A DNA stretch of 64,000 nucleotides. Origin: Tectiglobus sp965223355 (GTDB lineage Bacteria > Pseudomonadota > Alphaproteobacteria > Rhizobiales > Hyphomicrobiaceae). The notes beneath the pieces were generated by a model that saw only the letters and a program-made list of their open reading frames with translations, had not been told where the DNA came from and made no database searches. The position numbers and the translations under genes are program-made. Positions 32,657 through 39,991 of this stretch are shown piece by piece (within the stretch, counting starts at the first letter, position 1; each line of letters opens with the position of its first letter). The DNA lies in contig CBDCWE010000003.1 in NCBI GenBank assembly GCA_965223355.1, positions 124,001-188,000 of the forward strand, read 5' to 3'.

Positions 32657-33517
32657 TCAGCCGTCCAGTCGCAGTATCCAGTGCAGCTGATGCAGGCCAG
32701 GGCGATAGTAATGGCGAAGCTCGCCGGCCGGTTGGAAGCCGGCGGCCGCGAGACCGTGTTCTGCACCAGCGCGCAGGTCGGAGGGAAAGGCTGCGATGAC
32801 AAAGCGGGCGGCCGTTGATTTTGCCTGCCCGATCAGGTCCGCAAGCTGCTTTGCGGGATCCTCGCCTGCCGTGTCCGGTGTGAACTCGGCCCAGGCCAAC
32901 GCGGCACCGTCGGCAACGTCATCGATCGGTGCAAGAGCGTTGAACGTCAGATAGCCGGCTGGCGGGGCATCGGCTGCCGCGGCCGCCGTATCGTCCAAGT
33001 CAATGCCGTAGGTATAGGTTGCCTCTCCGGGCCCGTAGTAGTTGTCAACCTTCTGCTCGAGCAGGCCGCCCATGGCCGTATAAAAGGCCTTGGCGGGAGC
33101 GTAGATGTCGGCGCCGTCCTCGACGTAGTCACCGGTCGCGACAAAGACCTTGTGGATGCCATCATTGCGCAGGGCATCGAACACATTGGCCAGCAGTGCT
33201 CGACCGATACCCTGGCGGCGAAAGCCGTCGCTGACGTAGGTCCGAGAGAGCCAGCACGTGGTCTGCGCCTCAGCGTCAAACACGACGCCTGCAACGCCGA
33301 CGACCTGAGCGTTGCGAACGGCGACGACGTGGTTCTCGAGCGATACGGCAAAGGCCTCCGCTGCGTCTTCGGCGTCGTCTTCATCATGGGCTTCGATAAC
33401 GGCGATGGCCGGCTCGATGTCGGCCTCAGTCATCGGTCGGATGATGATGCCGGAACTGCCGGGTCCACTGCCGTGGTCGACCGGATCCGATTTTGACTTG
33501 TCGAAGATCGAGAACAT
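32657..33517 (-). CDS. GNAT-family N-acetyltransferase domain protein
   Basis: 286 residues. IIIRPMTEADIEPAIAVIEA opens a GNAT fold, and FRRQGIGRALLANVFDAL is the acetyl-CoA pyrophosphate-binding motif A (RRQGIGRA). It is followed by an Ala/Asp-rich linker and a second GNAT-like or accessory region at about 190-286 without a recognisable motif A. The acceptor is unknown. A family 1 repeat lies about 135 bp upstream of its start. Confidence 0.8.
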   Translation of the reverse strand: MFSIFDKSKSDPVDHGSGPGSSGIIIRPMTEADIEPAIAVIEAHDEDDAEDAAEAFAVSLENHVVAVRNAQVVGVAGVVFDAEAQTTCWLSRTYVSDGFRRQGIGRALLANVFDALRNDGIHKVFVATGDYVEDGADIYAPAKAFYTAMGGLLEQKVDNYYGPGEATYTYGIDLDDTAAAAADAPPAGYLTFNALAPIDDVADGAALAWAEFTPDTAGEDPAKQLADLIGQAKSTAARFVIAAFPSDLRAGAEHGLAAAGFQPAGELRHYYRPGLHQLHWILRLDG

Positions 33518-33652
33518 GTCTGCCCCAGTTCAGGTCTTTTATGCGCCCGGATCGCTCGTGCCAGAGGCGACACTGCAGCGCCGGCCCGCTTCCTGCGCCC
33601 GGCGGCCCGGCATGGTTCGCGCGCAGTCTCACCGGTAACGACGCTCAATCCT

Positions 33653-33786
33653 TAGAGCAACCTGCCTTTATTCGGAATCGGAACGATCCCGAATAAAGGT
33701 AGAAAGTTGCTCGCCTCTAAAGTGGCGATCATCGTGCTTTAAGTTGGAACCGCAATAGCGGTTCCAACTTAAAGCACGATGATCTA
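33653..33786 (+). repeat. Family 1 double-hairpin repeat, full copy
   Basis: 134 bp flanked by TA at both ends. Order: GAGCAACC end, hairpin A, GTTGCTCGCC linker, hairpin B, GATGATC end. It ends 12 bp from the Sel1-protein stop codon. Confidence 0.92.
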
Positions 33787-33798
33787 GCCCGGCATCCG

Positions 33799-34068
33799 TT
33801 AGCTGGACGTCAACCAGTGCCGGGCGCGGCGCTGGGCTGTAGCGATCTCGGCCTTGGTGAGATCGCGTGCAATCTCCATGCGGTACGACTTTGCCGCCTC
33901 ATTGCCGCGCAGCGCCGCGAGATTGAACCACTTGTGGGCTTCGATCAGATCGGTTTCGACATCGCGGCCCGCACTGTACATCAGGCCGAGTTGGAAAAGG
34001 GCTTCGCCGCCGATGCTTGATGCTGCACCGTCCTGTGCGGTCGGCAAAGAAAAATCAAGGCGCGCCAT
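33799..34068 (-). CDS. Small Sel1-repeat protein
   Basis: 89 residues. One full Sel1/TPR-like repeat is visible: ALFQLGLMYSAGRDVETDLI then EAHKWFNLAALRGNEAAKS, with the LGxMYxxGxGV and A.KWF.LAA signatures. The start at 34068 is chosen because GGAGG lies four bases before it. The short form is typical of small alphaproteobacterial Sel1 proteins of unknown role. No signal peptide is seen. Confidence 0.8.
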   Translation of the reverse strand: MARLDFSLPTAQDGAASSIGGEALFQLGLMYSAGRDVETDLIEAHKWFNLAALRGNEAAKSYRMEIARDLTKAEIATAQRRARHWLTSS

Positions 34069-34415
34069 GGAACCTCCATTGCTCACAAAGGGTTGGTCGT
34101 CTCACCACGAGGCGATCCTGGCGCAGGCCGCGTGGCAGATTTGTTCCCCTGGCTACCGTGTCAGTCCAGTGCCAACAATTGGTTAATTGATCCAATTTTC
34201 TTAATATAAATCACATGGTTATAATTCTTTTACGTTTATTGACACGAATTGATCGGGCGACCGCTATGATTTGACGATCGGTTTCATGACCAGTGGCGCA
34301 GTTGGCCACAGGGCAGCAATGACCCTTGTATCTGTCCAGCAGGTCGGTATGGTCCTGGCCGGGGAGGCACCACGCGCGGTTGGTGTGGTTGCGGCGTAGA
34401 CGGGGAATTCTGGCG
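34069..34415. other. Gene-free AT-rich spacer
   Basis: The stretch 34175-34260 is markedly AT-rich. It contains TTGACA at 34239-34244 and TATGAT at 34265-34270 on the plus strand, but the 20-nt gap is too long for a standard promoter. No gene was recognised. Confidence 0.4.
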
Positions 34416-34652
34416 GTGTTGAAACGTTCACTGTTGGCCATTTCGGCCTGTGTTGTGTTGAACGCGTGCGCGAGTGGCTTGCCCGATCCGGTCGTGCTGC
34501 AAGGTGCGCTGCTGAATACCAGCGCTCAAGGCGCCCCGACAACCGGGAGCGTTGCCGGTCCGGCGCAACGTTCGGTTGCTTCGCATGTGTTGTCGGCTGT
34601 CGCTGCTGAACGTGTTCTGGGCCGCCCGGTGAAAGCGTTCACGCTGCACTAG
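34416..34652 (+). CDS. Small putative lipoprotein
   Basis: 78 residues if the GTG at 34416 is the start. MLKRSLLAISACVVLNACAS looks like a lipoprotein signal with lipobox VLNAC. The rest (PDPVVLQGALLNTSAQGAPT and AGPAQRSVASHVLSAVAAE) is not recognised and shows no further domain. The TAG stop codon is formed by the TA boundary and first G of the adjacent family 1 repeat, so the native C-terminus may have been altered. Low to moderate confidence because of size and start choice. Confidence 0.45.
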   Translation: MLKRSLLAISACVVLNACASGLPDPVVLQGALLNTSAQGAPTTGSVAGPAQRSVASHVLSAVAAERVLGRPVKAFTLH

Positions 34653-34786
34653 GGCAACCTGCCTTTATTCGGAATCGGAACGATCCCGAATAAAGGCAGA
34701 AAGTTGCTCGCCTCTAAAGTGGCGATCATCTTTGTGCTTTAAGTTGGAACCGCAATAGCGGTTCCAACTTAAAGCACGATGATCTA
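34650..34786 (+). repeat. Family 1 double-hairpin repeat, full copy
   Basis: 137 bp flanked by TA at both ends, nearly identical to the copy at 33653 except GGGCAACC at the left end. It provides the stop codon of the small lipoprotein gene and lies 31 bp from the end of the GMC oxidoreductase gene. Confidence 0.92.
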
Positions 34787-34817
34787 GGGCCCGTTGAAAT
34801 TCGCTTGCTGACGTTTG

Positions 34818-36479
34818 TCAGCGCGTATGATTCCATTCTCGTGTTGTTGCAAGGACGGGCGCGATACCAAGATCCGGCGTTCGCTGTAAATCCCGTGCGA
34901 CAAACACCATCGTGCGCTCTGCCAGAGCGGTGATCGTCAGCAGCGGACTGACGCCGATCGACGCGGGCGCGACCGAGCCGTCGCAGACGTAAAGGCCCGC
35001 GTGGACGCCGGCCGGCCCGTTGGTCGGGTCGAAAACGCGGCCTTCCGGCGAAACAACACCCAATTGGCTGGTCTCACCCATCGCGCATCCGCCGAGGGGA
35101 TGCGCGATGATCCGATTGCCGCCAAAGGCGCTCATGGTGAACGGATTGCTTGCGAACCGTCCGCCCATCCGCTCGACCATCGATCTGACCTTCTGCTCTG
35201 CGCGCAGGCGCTTTTGGCCGTTGCTGTATCCGGGCCAATCCACAACGACGCGGTTATTGCGCAGCATCAGCCGCCCATCCGCATCATCGTGTGAGACGAT
35301 GTAAAGGATTTGGGACCGGCTCATCTCATCGCCATAAATGCCCTGTTTGAGGATCTGCAACGCCGTCGGGATGTTAAACCTGAGGAGGTTATCGAGCGGA
35401 GCAAGACGTGCCATAACGGCCAGCATCGTTCCGTCGTGAACCCAGAGCGGGCCGTCTTCATCGCCAAGGTCGATGAGCGCCATGCTGTGCGGTCCGACTG
35501 GCGCCGTGCCGGCTGGCGCTTGCGGCGGGAAGCCGGTGGCAACGGCGTTGACCGGCGCCGGATGGCCGTCGGCAAAGACCAGGTCGTCGCCGTTCGCAGA
35601 GAAGTTCCGGCCAAGCCTCTCCGACAGCGAAAGACCCCGCGCACGGGCGCGCAACAACAGCTCGTTGGTGCCCATGGTGCCGGCCGCCAGCACAACGACG
35701 CGCGAGACGACGCGCCGCTTCAAACCGGCCGCCGACAGGTCCGTGACTATCACCTCCCATCCCCGCGACGACTTCGAGATCTCTTCGACCCGGCTTTCGC
35801 AGAAGACATCTGCACCGTGGTTGATGGCATCGGCGATGTAGGTAATTGCGACGGTGTTTTTGGATCCGACATTGCAGCCCGACCAGCAGTCGCCGCAATA
35901 CCGGCAGGTATCCTGTGCGATGCCGGAAACATTCCGCCCCGGACGATGCGATATGGTCATGGGCGGCAGGCCAACCGGGCGCCCCGCCGCCTCGGCCAAC
36001 CGGCGCATGCCTGAGAACTTGGCGAACCGCTCGGGCGCCGGCACCGGTGCAACGCCGAGCATGGTCTCGGCCCGCGCCAGCCCGTCGACCAGCAGGCCGT
36101 CGCCGACGACAGCGCGCGGCCAGCCGGCGTTGCGCAGATAGCCAAGGTCCGGGCGCAGCACGATACCGGCGTTGATCAGGGAACCGCCGCCGAGCCCGGA
36201 TGCGCCGAAAACGGTCAGACCTTTGCCAACGGACAGATAATACAATCCGGCAGGATCACCGAGTGTGACGCGGCCGGTCAATCGTGCCGTGCGGCGGCGT
36301 GCCTTTGTCGTGGTCGGAAAGTCGCCTGGCTGCCACAGCCTGCCCTGCTCAAAGACCGCAGTCTTCAGCCCCATGCGAGCAAGCCGCGCCGCTGCAACGC
36401 CGCCGCCGTATCCTGAGCCAATCACGACCGCGTCATAGAACGGCATAGTCTGATCGGCTGGCTTACTGGCTATCGTCAT
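34818..36479 (-). CDS. GMC-family FAD oxidoreductase (cholesterol-oxidase-like)
   Basis: 553 residues. The FAD-binding motif VVIGSGYGGGVAAARLARMG is near residues 18-37. GASGLGGGSLINAGIVLRP is the GMC signature, CRYCGDCWSGCNVGSKNT is the cysteine-rich segment typical of this branch, and ending blocks IIAHPLGGCAMG and LYVCDGSVAPASIGVSPLLT carry the active-site region. The family oxidises alcohols or sterols with FAD. The ATG overlaps the stop of an upstream short frame by four bases. Substrate cannot be assigned. Confidence 0.85.
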   Translation of the reverse strand: MTIASKPADQTMPFYDAVVIGSGYGGGVAAARLARMGLKTAVFEQGRLWQPGDFPTTTKARRRTARLTGRVTLGDPAGLYYLSVGKGLTVFGASGLGGGSLINAGIVLRPDLGYLRNAGWPRAVVGDGLLVDGLARAETMLGVAPVPAPERFAKFSGMRRLAEAAGRPVGLPPMTISHRPGRNVSGIAQDTCRYCGDCWSGCNVGSKNTVAITYIADAINHGADVFCESRVEEISKSSRGWEVIVTDLSAAGLKRRVVSRVVVLAAGTMGTNELLLRARARGLSLSERLGRNFSANGDDLVFADGHPAPVNAVATGFPPQAPAGTAPVGPHSMALIDLGDEDGPLWVHDGTMLAVMARLAPLDNLLRFNIPTALQILKQGIYGDEMSRSQILYIVSHDDADGRLMLRNNRVVVDWPGYSNGQKRLRAEQKVRSMVERMGGRFASNPFTMSAFGGNRIIAHPLGGCAMGETSQLGVVSPEGRVFDPTNGPAGVHAGLYVCDGSVAPASIGVSPLLTITALAERTMVFVARDLQRTPDLGIAPVLATTREWNHTR

Positions 36480-36859
36480 TCTCGCGTGTCGTCCCGCACC
36501 ACAACCATTAAGGAACCTCCAATCAAATCACGGCTTTCAAACAGGCCCGGCCCCGCGGTCGGCCCCGCGGTCGGCTTGTGAGCCGGAAAGTCCCTGGCCC
36601 AATCACCGTGTAGCGGCGATCCGGGAACGGCGATCCGCCCCTCAAACTTGGCCGACCAACCGCTGGTCCCGTGGCCCCGAACTTGCTCAGAGGTTCCCGA
36701 AAGATCCGTTCGACAGCGCCGGCCAAATATCGCGGTCGCGTTGACCGCGCGGTTGTCCGCGGGACTGATGATATGCTGCACGAAAGGCGTTAGCACAATT
36801 TCGTTTGTTAACTGTAAACGACAATCGGCGTCGATCCCGTACCGTGCCCGCTGCGCCAA
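36476..36859 (-). pseudogene. Possible remnant of an outer-membrane porin C-terminus
   Basis: A 127-codon frame whose first half (LQLTNEIVLTPFVQHIISPA then DNRAVNATAIFGRR) resembles the last beta-strands of OprB-type carbohydrate porins, which end in ...P.VQ.I..P..N......GLR.... The second half (Pro/Gly-rich, with a PTAGPTAGPG repeat) has no resemblance. It lacks a signal peptide and the other 300 or more residues of a porin. It overlaps the GMC start by ATGA. It is either a decayed gene or a small unknown coupled protein. Confidence 0.35.
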
Positions 36860-36897
36860 CGCCCCCCGACACGGACATCAACAGACGTCGGGTGCGT

Positions 36898-37034
36898 TAG
36901 AGCAACCTGCCTTTATTCGGAATCGGAACGATCCCGAATAAAGGCAGAAAGTTGCTCGCCTCTAAAGTGGCGATCATCTTTGTGCTTTAAGTTGGAACCG
37001 CAATAGCGGTTCCAACTTAAAGCACGACGATCTG
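36898..37034 (+). repeat. Family 1 double-hairpin repeat, full copy
   Basis: 137 bp, TA at the left boundary and TG at the right. Both hairpins are intact; the right end reads GACGATC. It directly follows a truncated CaiB-like fragment on the minus strand, whose frame runs on into the repeat. Confidence 0.92.
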
Positions 37035-37221
37035 GCGATCGCGTAACGCACGATCGCAAATTCGCAACAAGCAGATGGCCGGATCGGCGCGTCAGGTCGC
37101 CGGTCAAGGCCTCGATCTTGATGACGTCGGCGCCTTGGTCGGCCAGCATGGCGGCCGCCACGGAACCGGAAACCACACTCGTCAGGTCGAACACACGCAT
37201 GCCTTCGAGCGGTCCACTCAT
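37035..37221 (-). pseudogene. Truncated CoA-transferase family III (CaiB/BaiF) N-terminus
   Basis: MSGPLEGMRVFDLTSVVSGS then VAAAMLADQGADVIKIEA and GDLTRRSG is the classic start of CaiB/BaiF-type CoA transferases (normally about 400 residues). Only about 55-60 residues remain before the sequence meets the family 1 repeat. Its ATG overlaps the stop of the GST gene (ATGA), so an intact gene was probably translated with it. The loss of the remaining 85% makes this a pseudogene. Confidence 0.7.
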
Positions 37222-37901
37222 GGTGCCGGCACCTGTGGCGACTGATTGGCTACGCCGGCGGCCAGATAGGCGGGCCGGGCGGCAATGCGCCGGCGATAGT
37301 CCTCGAAGACGTCGGGTAGCGAAACACCAAACCGCGCGCCCCAATCGAGACAGGTCGTCATCAAGATGTCGGCGCCGCCGAACTCATCGCCAAGAAGATA
37401 CGGTCTGCCGTCGGCCAACGCCGGCGACGTCGCGCGCAGTTGCTTGAGATAATAGTCCCGGCAGCTTTGCGCGACATCGGGTGCTGCGCCGTAGATGTCG
37501 GCGAGGCCCTCGTGGCGGCGCACGACATAGAGGCTGGTCGCATCCAATTCCATTGAGATCAGTGATATCCATTCGAAGTAGCGCGCGCGCTGGTGGACGT
37601 CCTGCGGCACCAGTGTGATGTCGCGGCCCCTGTAGCGTTCACCGAGATAGGTAACGATCGCAGCACTCTCGCTGATGACAAAATCGCCGTCTTTGAGCGT
37701 CGGGATCTTCTGGCGCGGATTGAGGCGCGTGTATTCCGCAGTCAGCGTTTGCCCGGTTCGCGACCCGATTGCCGCCGTGCGATAGTCGAGGCCCAATTCA
37801 TGCAACGCCCAATGCGCCCGCATCGCCCGCATCGACACGATGCCGTAAAGGACGCGCCCGTGGCCGGGCTCAGCGGCTGCCTCAGCGGCTCGCGACGACA
37901 T
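37218..37901 (-). CDS. Glutathione S-transferase family protein
   Basis: 227 residues. The N-terminal thioredoxin-like domain has RVLYGIVSMRAMRAHWALHE, NPRQKIPTLKDGDFVISES (conserved cis-Pro and the ES glutathione-contact pair) and AAIVTYLGERY. The helical C-terminal domain includes PYLLGDEFGGADILMTTCLD, the GST N-capping region. The start MSSRAAEAAAEPGHGR is chosen; upstream Met codons add unconserved sequence. Substrate unknown; the former neighbour was a CaiB-type CoA transferase. Confidence 0.85.
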   Translation of the reverse strand: MSSRAAEAAAEPGHGRVLYGIVSMRAMRAHWALHELGLDYRTAAIGSRTGQTLTAEYTRLNPRQKIPTLKDGDFVISESAAIVTYLGERYRGRDITLVPQDVHQRARYFEWISLISMELDATSLYVVRRHEGLADIYGAAPDVAQSCRDYYLKQLRATSPALADGRPYLLGDEFGGADILMTTCLDWGARFGVSLPDVFEDYRRRIAARPAYLAAGVANQSPQVPAP

Positions 37902-38034
37902 TGCAATGACCAACTCTCTAAAACGGGGCGGACAATCGGGTTGACGCCGCCAAGCGTCCCGGCGCTGCTGATAGAATATCCGGCAAGCTTCGGCAATACT
38001 TGCACGCTCCATCGGGCCGTCGGGTGCAAAGATT

Positions 38035-38298
38035 ATACCAGCCCGCATAAATAGTGATCCGTTTCACCGGAGCGATTTTTGTCGCCAGTGAGGCGGGTGT
38101 CGTGCCGTGGTACGCGTACCACAAGCGGTGCCCAACGCAGCTGGCGGCAAAAAGCGCCCGGCCCTACGGGTGGGTCCTGGCGGCCCATCGGGTGCGTTGC
38201 GCCGTTTGCCCGATGCACCGCATCGCGCGGCACGCCGCGCCTGCCCGAGTGAACCGCCAGGACCCATGAAACGGGCCAATATTTGTGCGGGCTGGTAT
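38035..38298. mobile_element. Palindrome-rich MITE-like element (single copy here)
   Basis: Inverted ends of 13 bp (38035-38047 with 38286-38298) extend to about 19 bp with one mismatch. Inside lie a 16 bp perfect palindrome (38107-38122) and a 12 bp inverted repeat (38172-38183 with 38254-38265). No gene is seen in 37902-38415. The nested layout looks like a non-autonomous mobile or structured element; no second copy was found in the window. Confidence 0.5.
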
Positions 38299-38415
38299 TA
38301 CGTCGTGATCGCCGCCGGTCGGGCCAGGCTCGCGGGCAAGACTTTGCGCAATGGCACGCCGCCCGAACTTCGCTGTGGCCAACACCGCCAGCCCGGCGCC
38401 GTCATGCAGGCTCGA

Positions 38416-39726
38416 TCAGCGTGGAACTTCACCGACAAAGCAATGATGACAGCGCGTCATGAAGAATGTGCCGTGTGCCAGCGCTTGGGCCTTGGCCGCC
38501 CGGTACGCCTCCTGCTCGTCGGGATCGAGCTGCGACAGAGCATAGGTTTCCGGGTACGCGAGAACCGGACCATGCTGGCTCTCGCTGGCGATGCTGGCGA
38601 TGAACATCCTGACCGGCATGAAACCCGCCTCACGTGCGAGATCGTAAAGCGCTGCGCTTGCGACGCCGGCGGGTCCGACCGACGGTGCCGGCTTGGCAAT
38701 TTTGTCGCGAATGTCGTCGGTGATGTCCATGTTCCACCATTGGTGCAGGTCGATACCGCGCACGACCGCGCCAACGCGCCCGCCCCGCTTGACCACGCGT
38801 TTAAGCTCTGCCAGCGCCGTTCGTGCATCACACTCTTCGAGCACCGTTATCGAATAGGCGGCGTCGAACGAATCATCATCAAACGGCAGGCTTGCGGCGC
38901 TGGCCTCAATCAACGTGATCGATGATTGGATGCCGGCCGCCGCAATGGCGGCATCGGCTTCGCGCAGGAAGTAGGCGGAGATGTCAACGGCCGTGAGCGG
39001 GTTTTCGGTGCGCGTGTGTGTGACGAACTGCTTTGCGATCGCGCCGCTGCCACAGCCGACGTCGAGAACTCTGTCGCCGGCCTTGAGCGCGAGCGCATCA
39101 AAGATTGTCGCGCACATGACCCGCCAGTCAGCGAGGCCGGCACGCTGTTCGAGCAGGGCAAGCATACCAAGGTGAGGGCCCGACAGCACAACAACTCGGA
39201 ACGCTCGGGCGAGCTGATCCAAAATTGGATCCCACTGCGATGCAGCCAGTGTCAGCGGCGTGAGGACGAGCGGCGGGCCGGCGCCGAATGCGCGATATCG
39301 AATGCCGGCCATTTCCCCCGCGACCTCGGGACCGCCGAGCGCAGCGACGTGGACCGCATCGCCAATGTGCGCCCTGAGGTGATCACAGATGTCGGCGCGC
39401 TCGCGCGCAATGTCGCTCCAGCTCTCGGCGCGATAGCCGGCCAGCGTCATCACCGCAGCACTCGGGAGCTGAGCGAGGGCTTGACCCGCCGTGCGCGCCA
39501 GCAGGCCGTGTTCGGGCGCAATGTAGAGCAGGTTTTCGCCGAGCTGCGCGAACGCCCCGGCATCAATCCTGGGCGGGGCGATGAGTGCGATGCGACCAAC
39601 GCGATGCGCATGATCGTCTATCAATCCGGCAATGTCGGCCGGCATTTGCGTTGCGACATGCACGCGCTCAATCCCGAGATGGTCGAGCACCGCAACTATT
39701 CTTTCCGTTACCGTCAGCTCGCGCAT
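38416..39726 (-). CDS. SAM-dependent methyltransferase with alpha/beta-hydrolase-like N-terminal region
   Basis: 436 residues from the ATG at 39726 (a GTG at 39750 in the same frame would add eight). Residues about 1-125 resemble the second half of an alpha/beta hydrolase (LGENLLYIAPEHGLLA, GYRAESWSDIARERADI). About 140-215 resembles the first half (YRAFGAGPPLVLTPLTLAAS). From about 215 a class I methyltransferase has VLDVGCGSGAIAKQFV and FDAAYSITVLEECD. No hydrolase nucleophile elbow was recognised, so the N-terminus is probably non-catalytic. Function and substrate unknown. Confidence 0.7.
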   Translation of the reverse strand: MRELTVTERIVAVLDHLGIERVHVATQMPADIAGLIDDHAHRVGRIALIAPPRIDAGAFAQLGENLLYIAPEHGLLARTAGQALAQLPSAAVMTLAGYRAESWSDIARERADICDHLRAHIGDAVHVAALGGPEVAGEMAGIRYRAFGAGPPLVLTPLTLAASQWDPILDQLARAFRVVVLSGPHLGMLALLEQRAGLADWRVMCATIFDALALKAGDRVLDVGCGSGAIAKQFVTHTRTENPLTAVDISAYFLREADAAIAAAGIQSSITLIEASAASLPFDDDSFDAAYSITVLEECDARTALAELKRVVKRGGRVGAVVRGIDLHQWWNMDITDDIRDKIAKPAPSVGPAGVASAALYDLAREAGFMPVRMFIASIASESQHGPVLAYPETYALSQLDPDEQEAYRAAKAQALAHGTFFMTRCHHCFVGEVPR

Positions 39727-39759
39727 CGCAGCATCCGATCGTGGTCGCACCTGACAAGC

Positions 39760-39896
39760 TAGAGCAACCTGCCTTTAATCGGAATCGGAACGATCCCGAT
39801 TAAAGGCAGAAAGTTGCTCTACACTTTAAGAGCGATCATCTTTGCGCCTTAAATCGGAACCGGCTTTGCGGTTCCGATTTAAGGCGCGATGATCTG
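39760..39896 (+). repeat. Family 1 double-hairpin repeat, covariant variant
   Basis: 137 bp, left TA and right TG. Both stems differ from the other copies yet stay paired: hairpin A uses TTAATCGG/CCGATTAA instead of TTATTCGG/CCGAATAA, and hairpin B uses GCGCCTTAAATCGGAACC with a fully complementary second arm. Confidence 0.92.
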
Positions 39897-39991
39897 GCCC
39901 GACCCATGCATGAGCGCGACGTATTTGGCATTCAGTGCAACGGGTAGGACGGGCTCAATAGCGTCTTCCAGATGCGCCACTCAGTGTGCCG

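Noticed and set aside
34239..34270. Promoter TTGACA/TATGAT upstream of the small lipoprotein
   Set aside because: The 20-nt spacing is outside the normal range. The AT-rich context makes chance matches likely.
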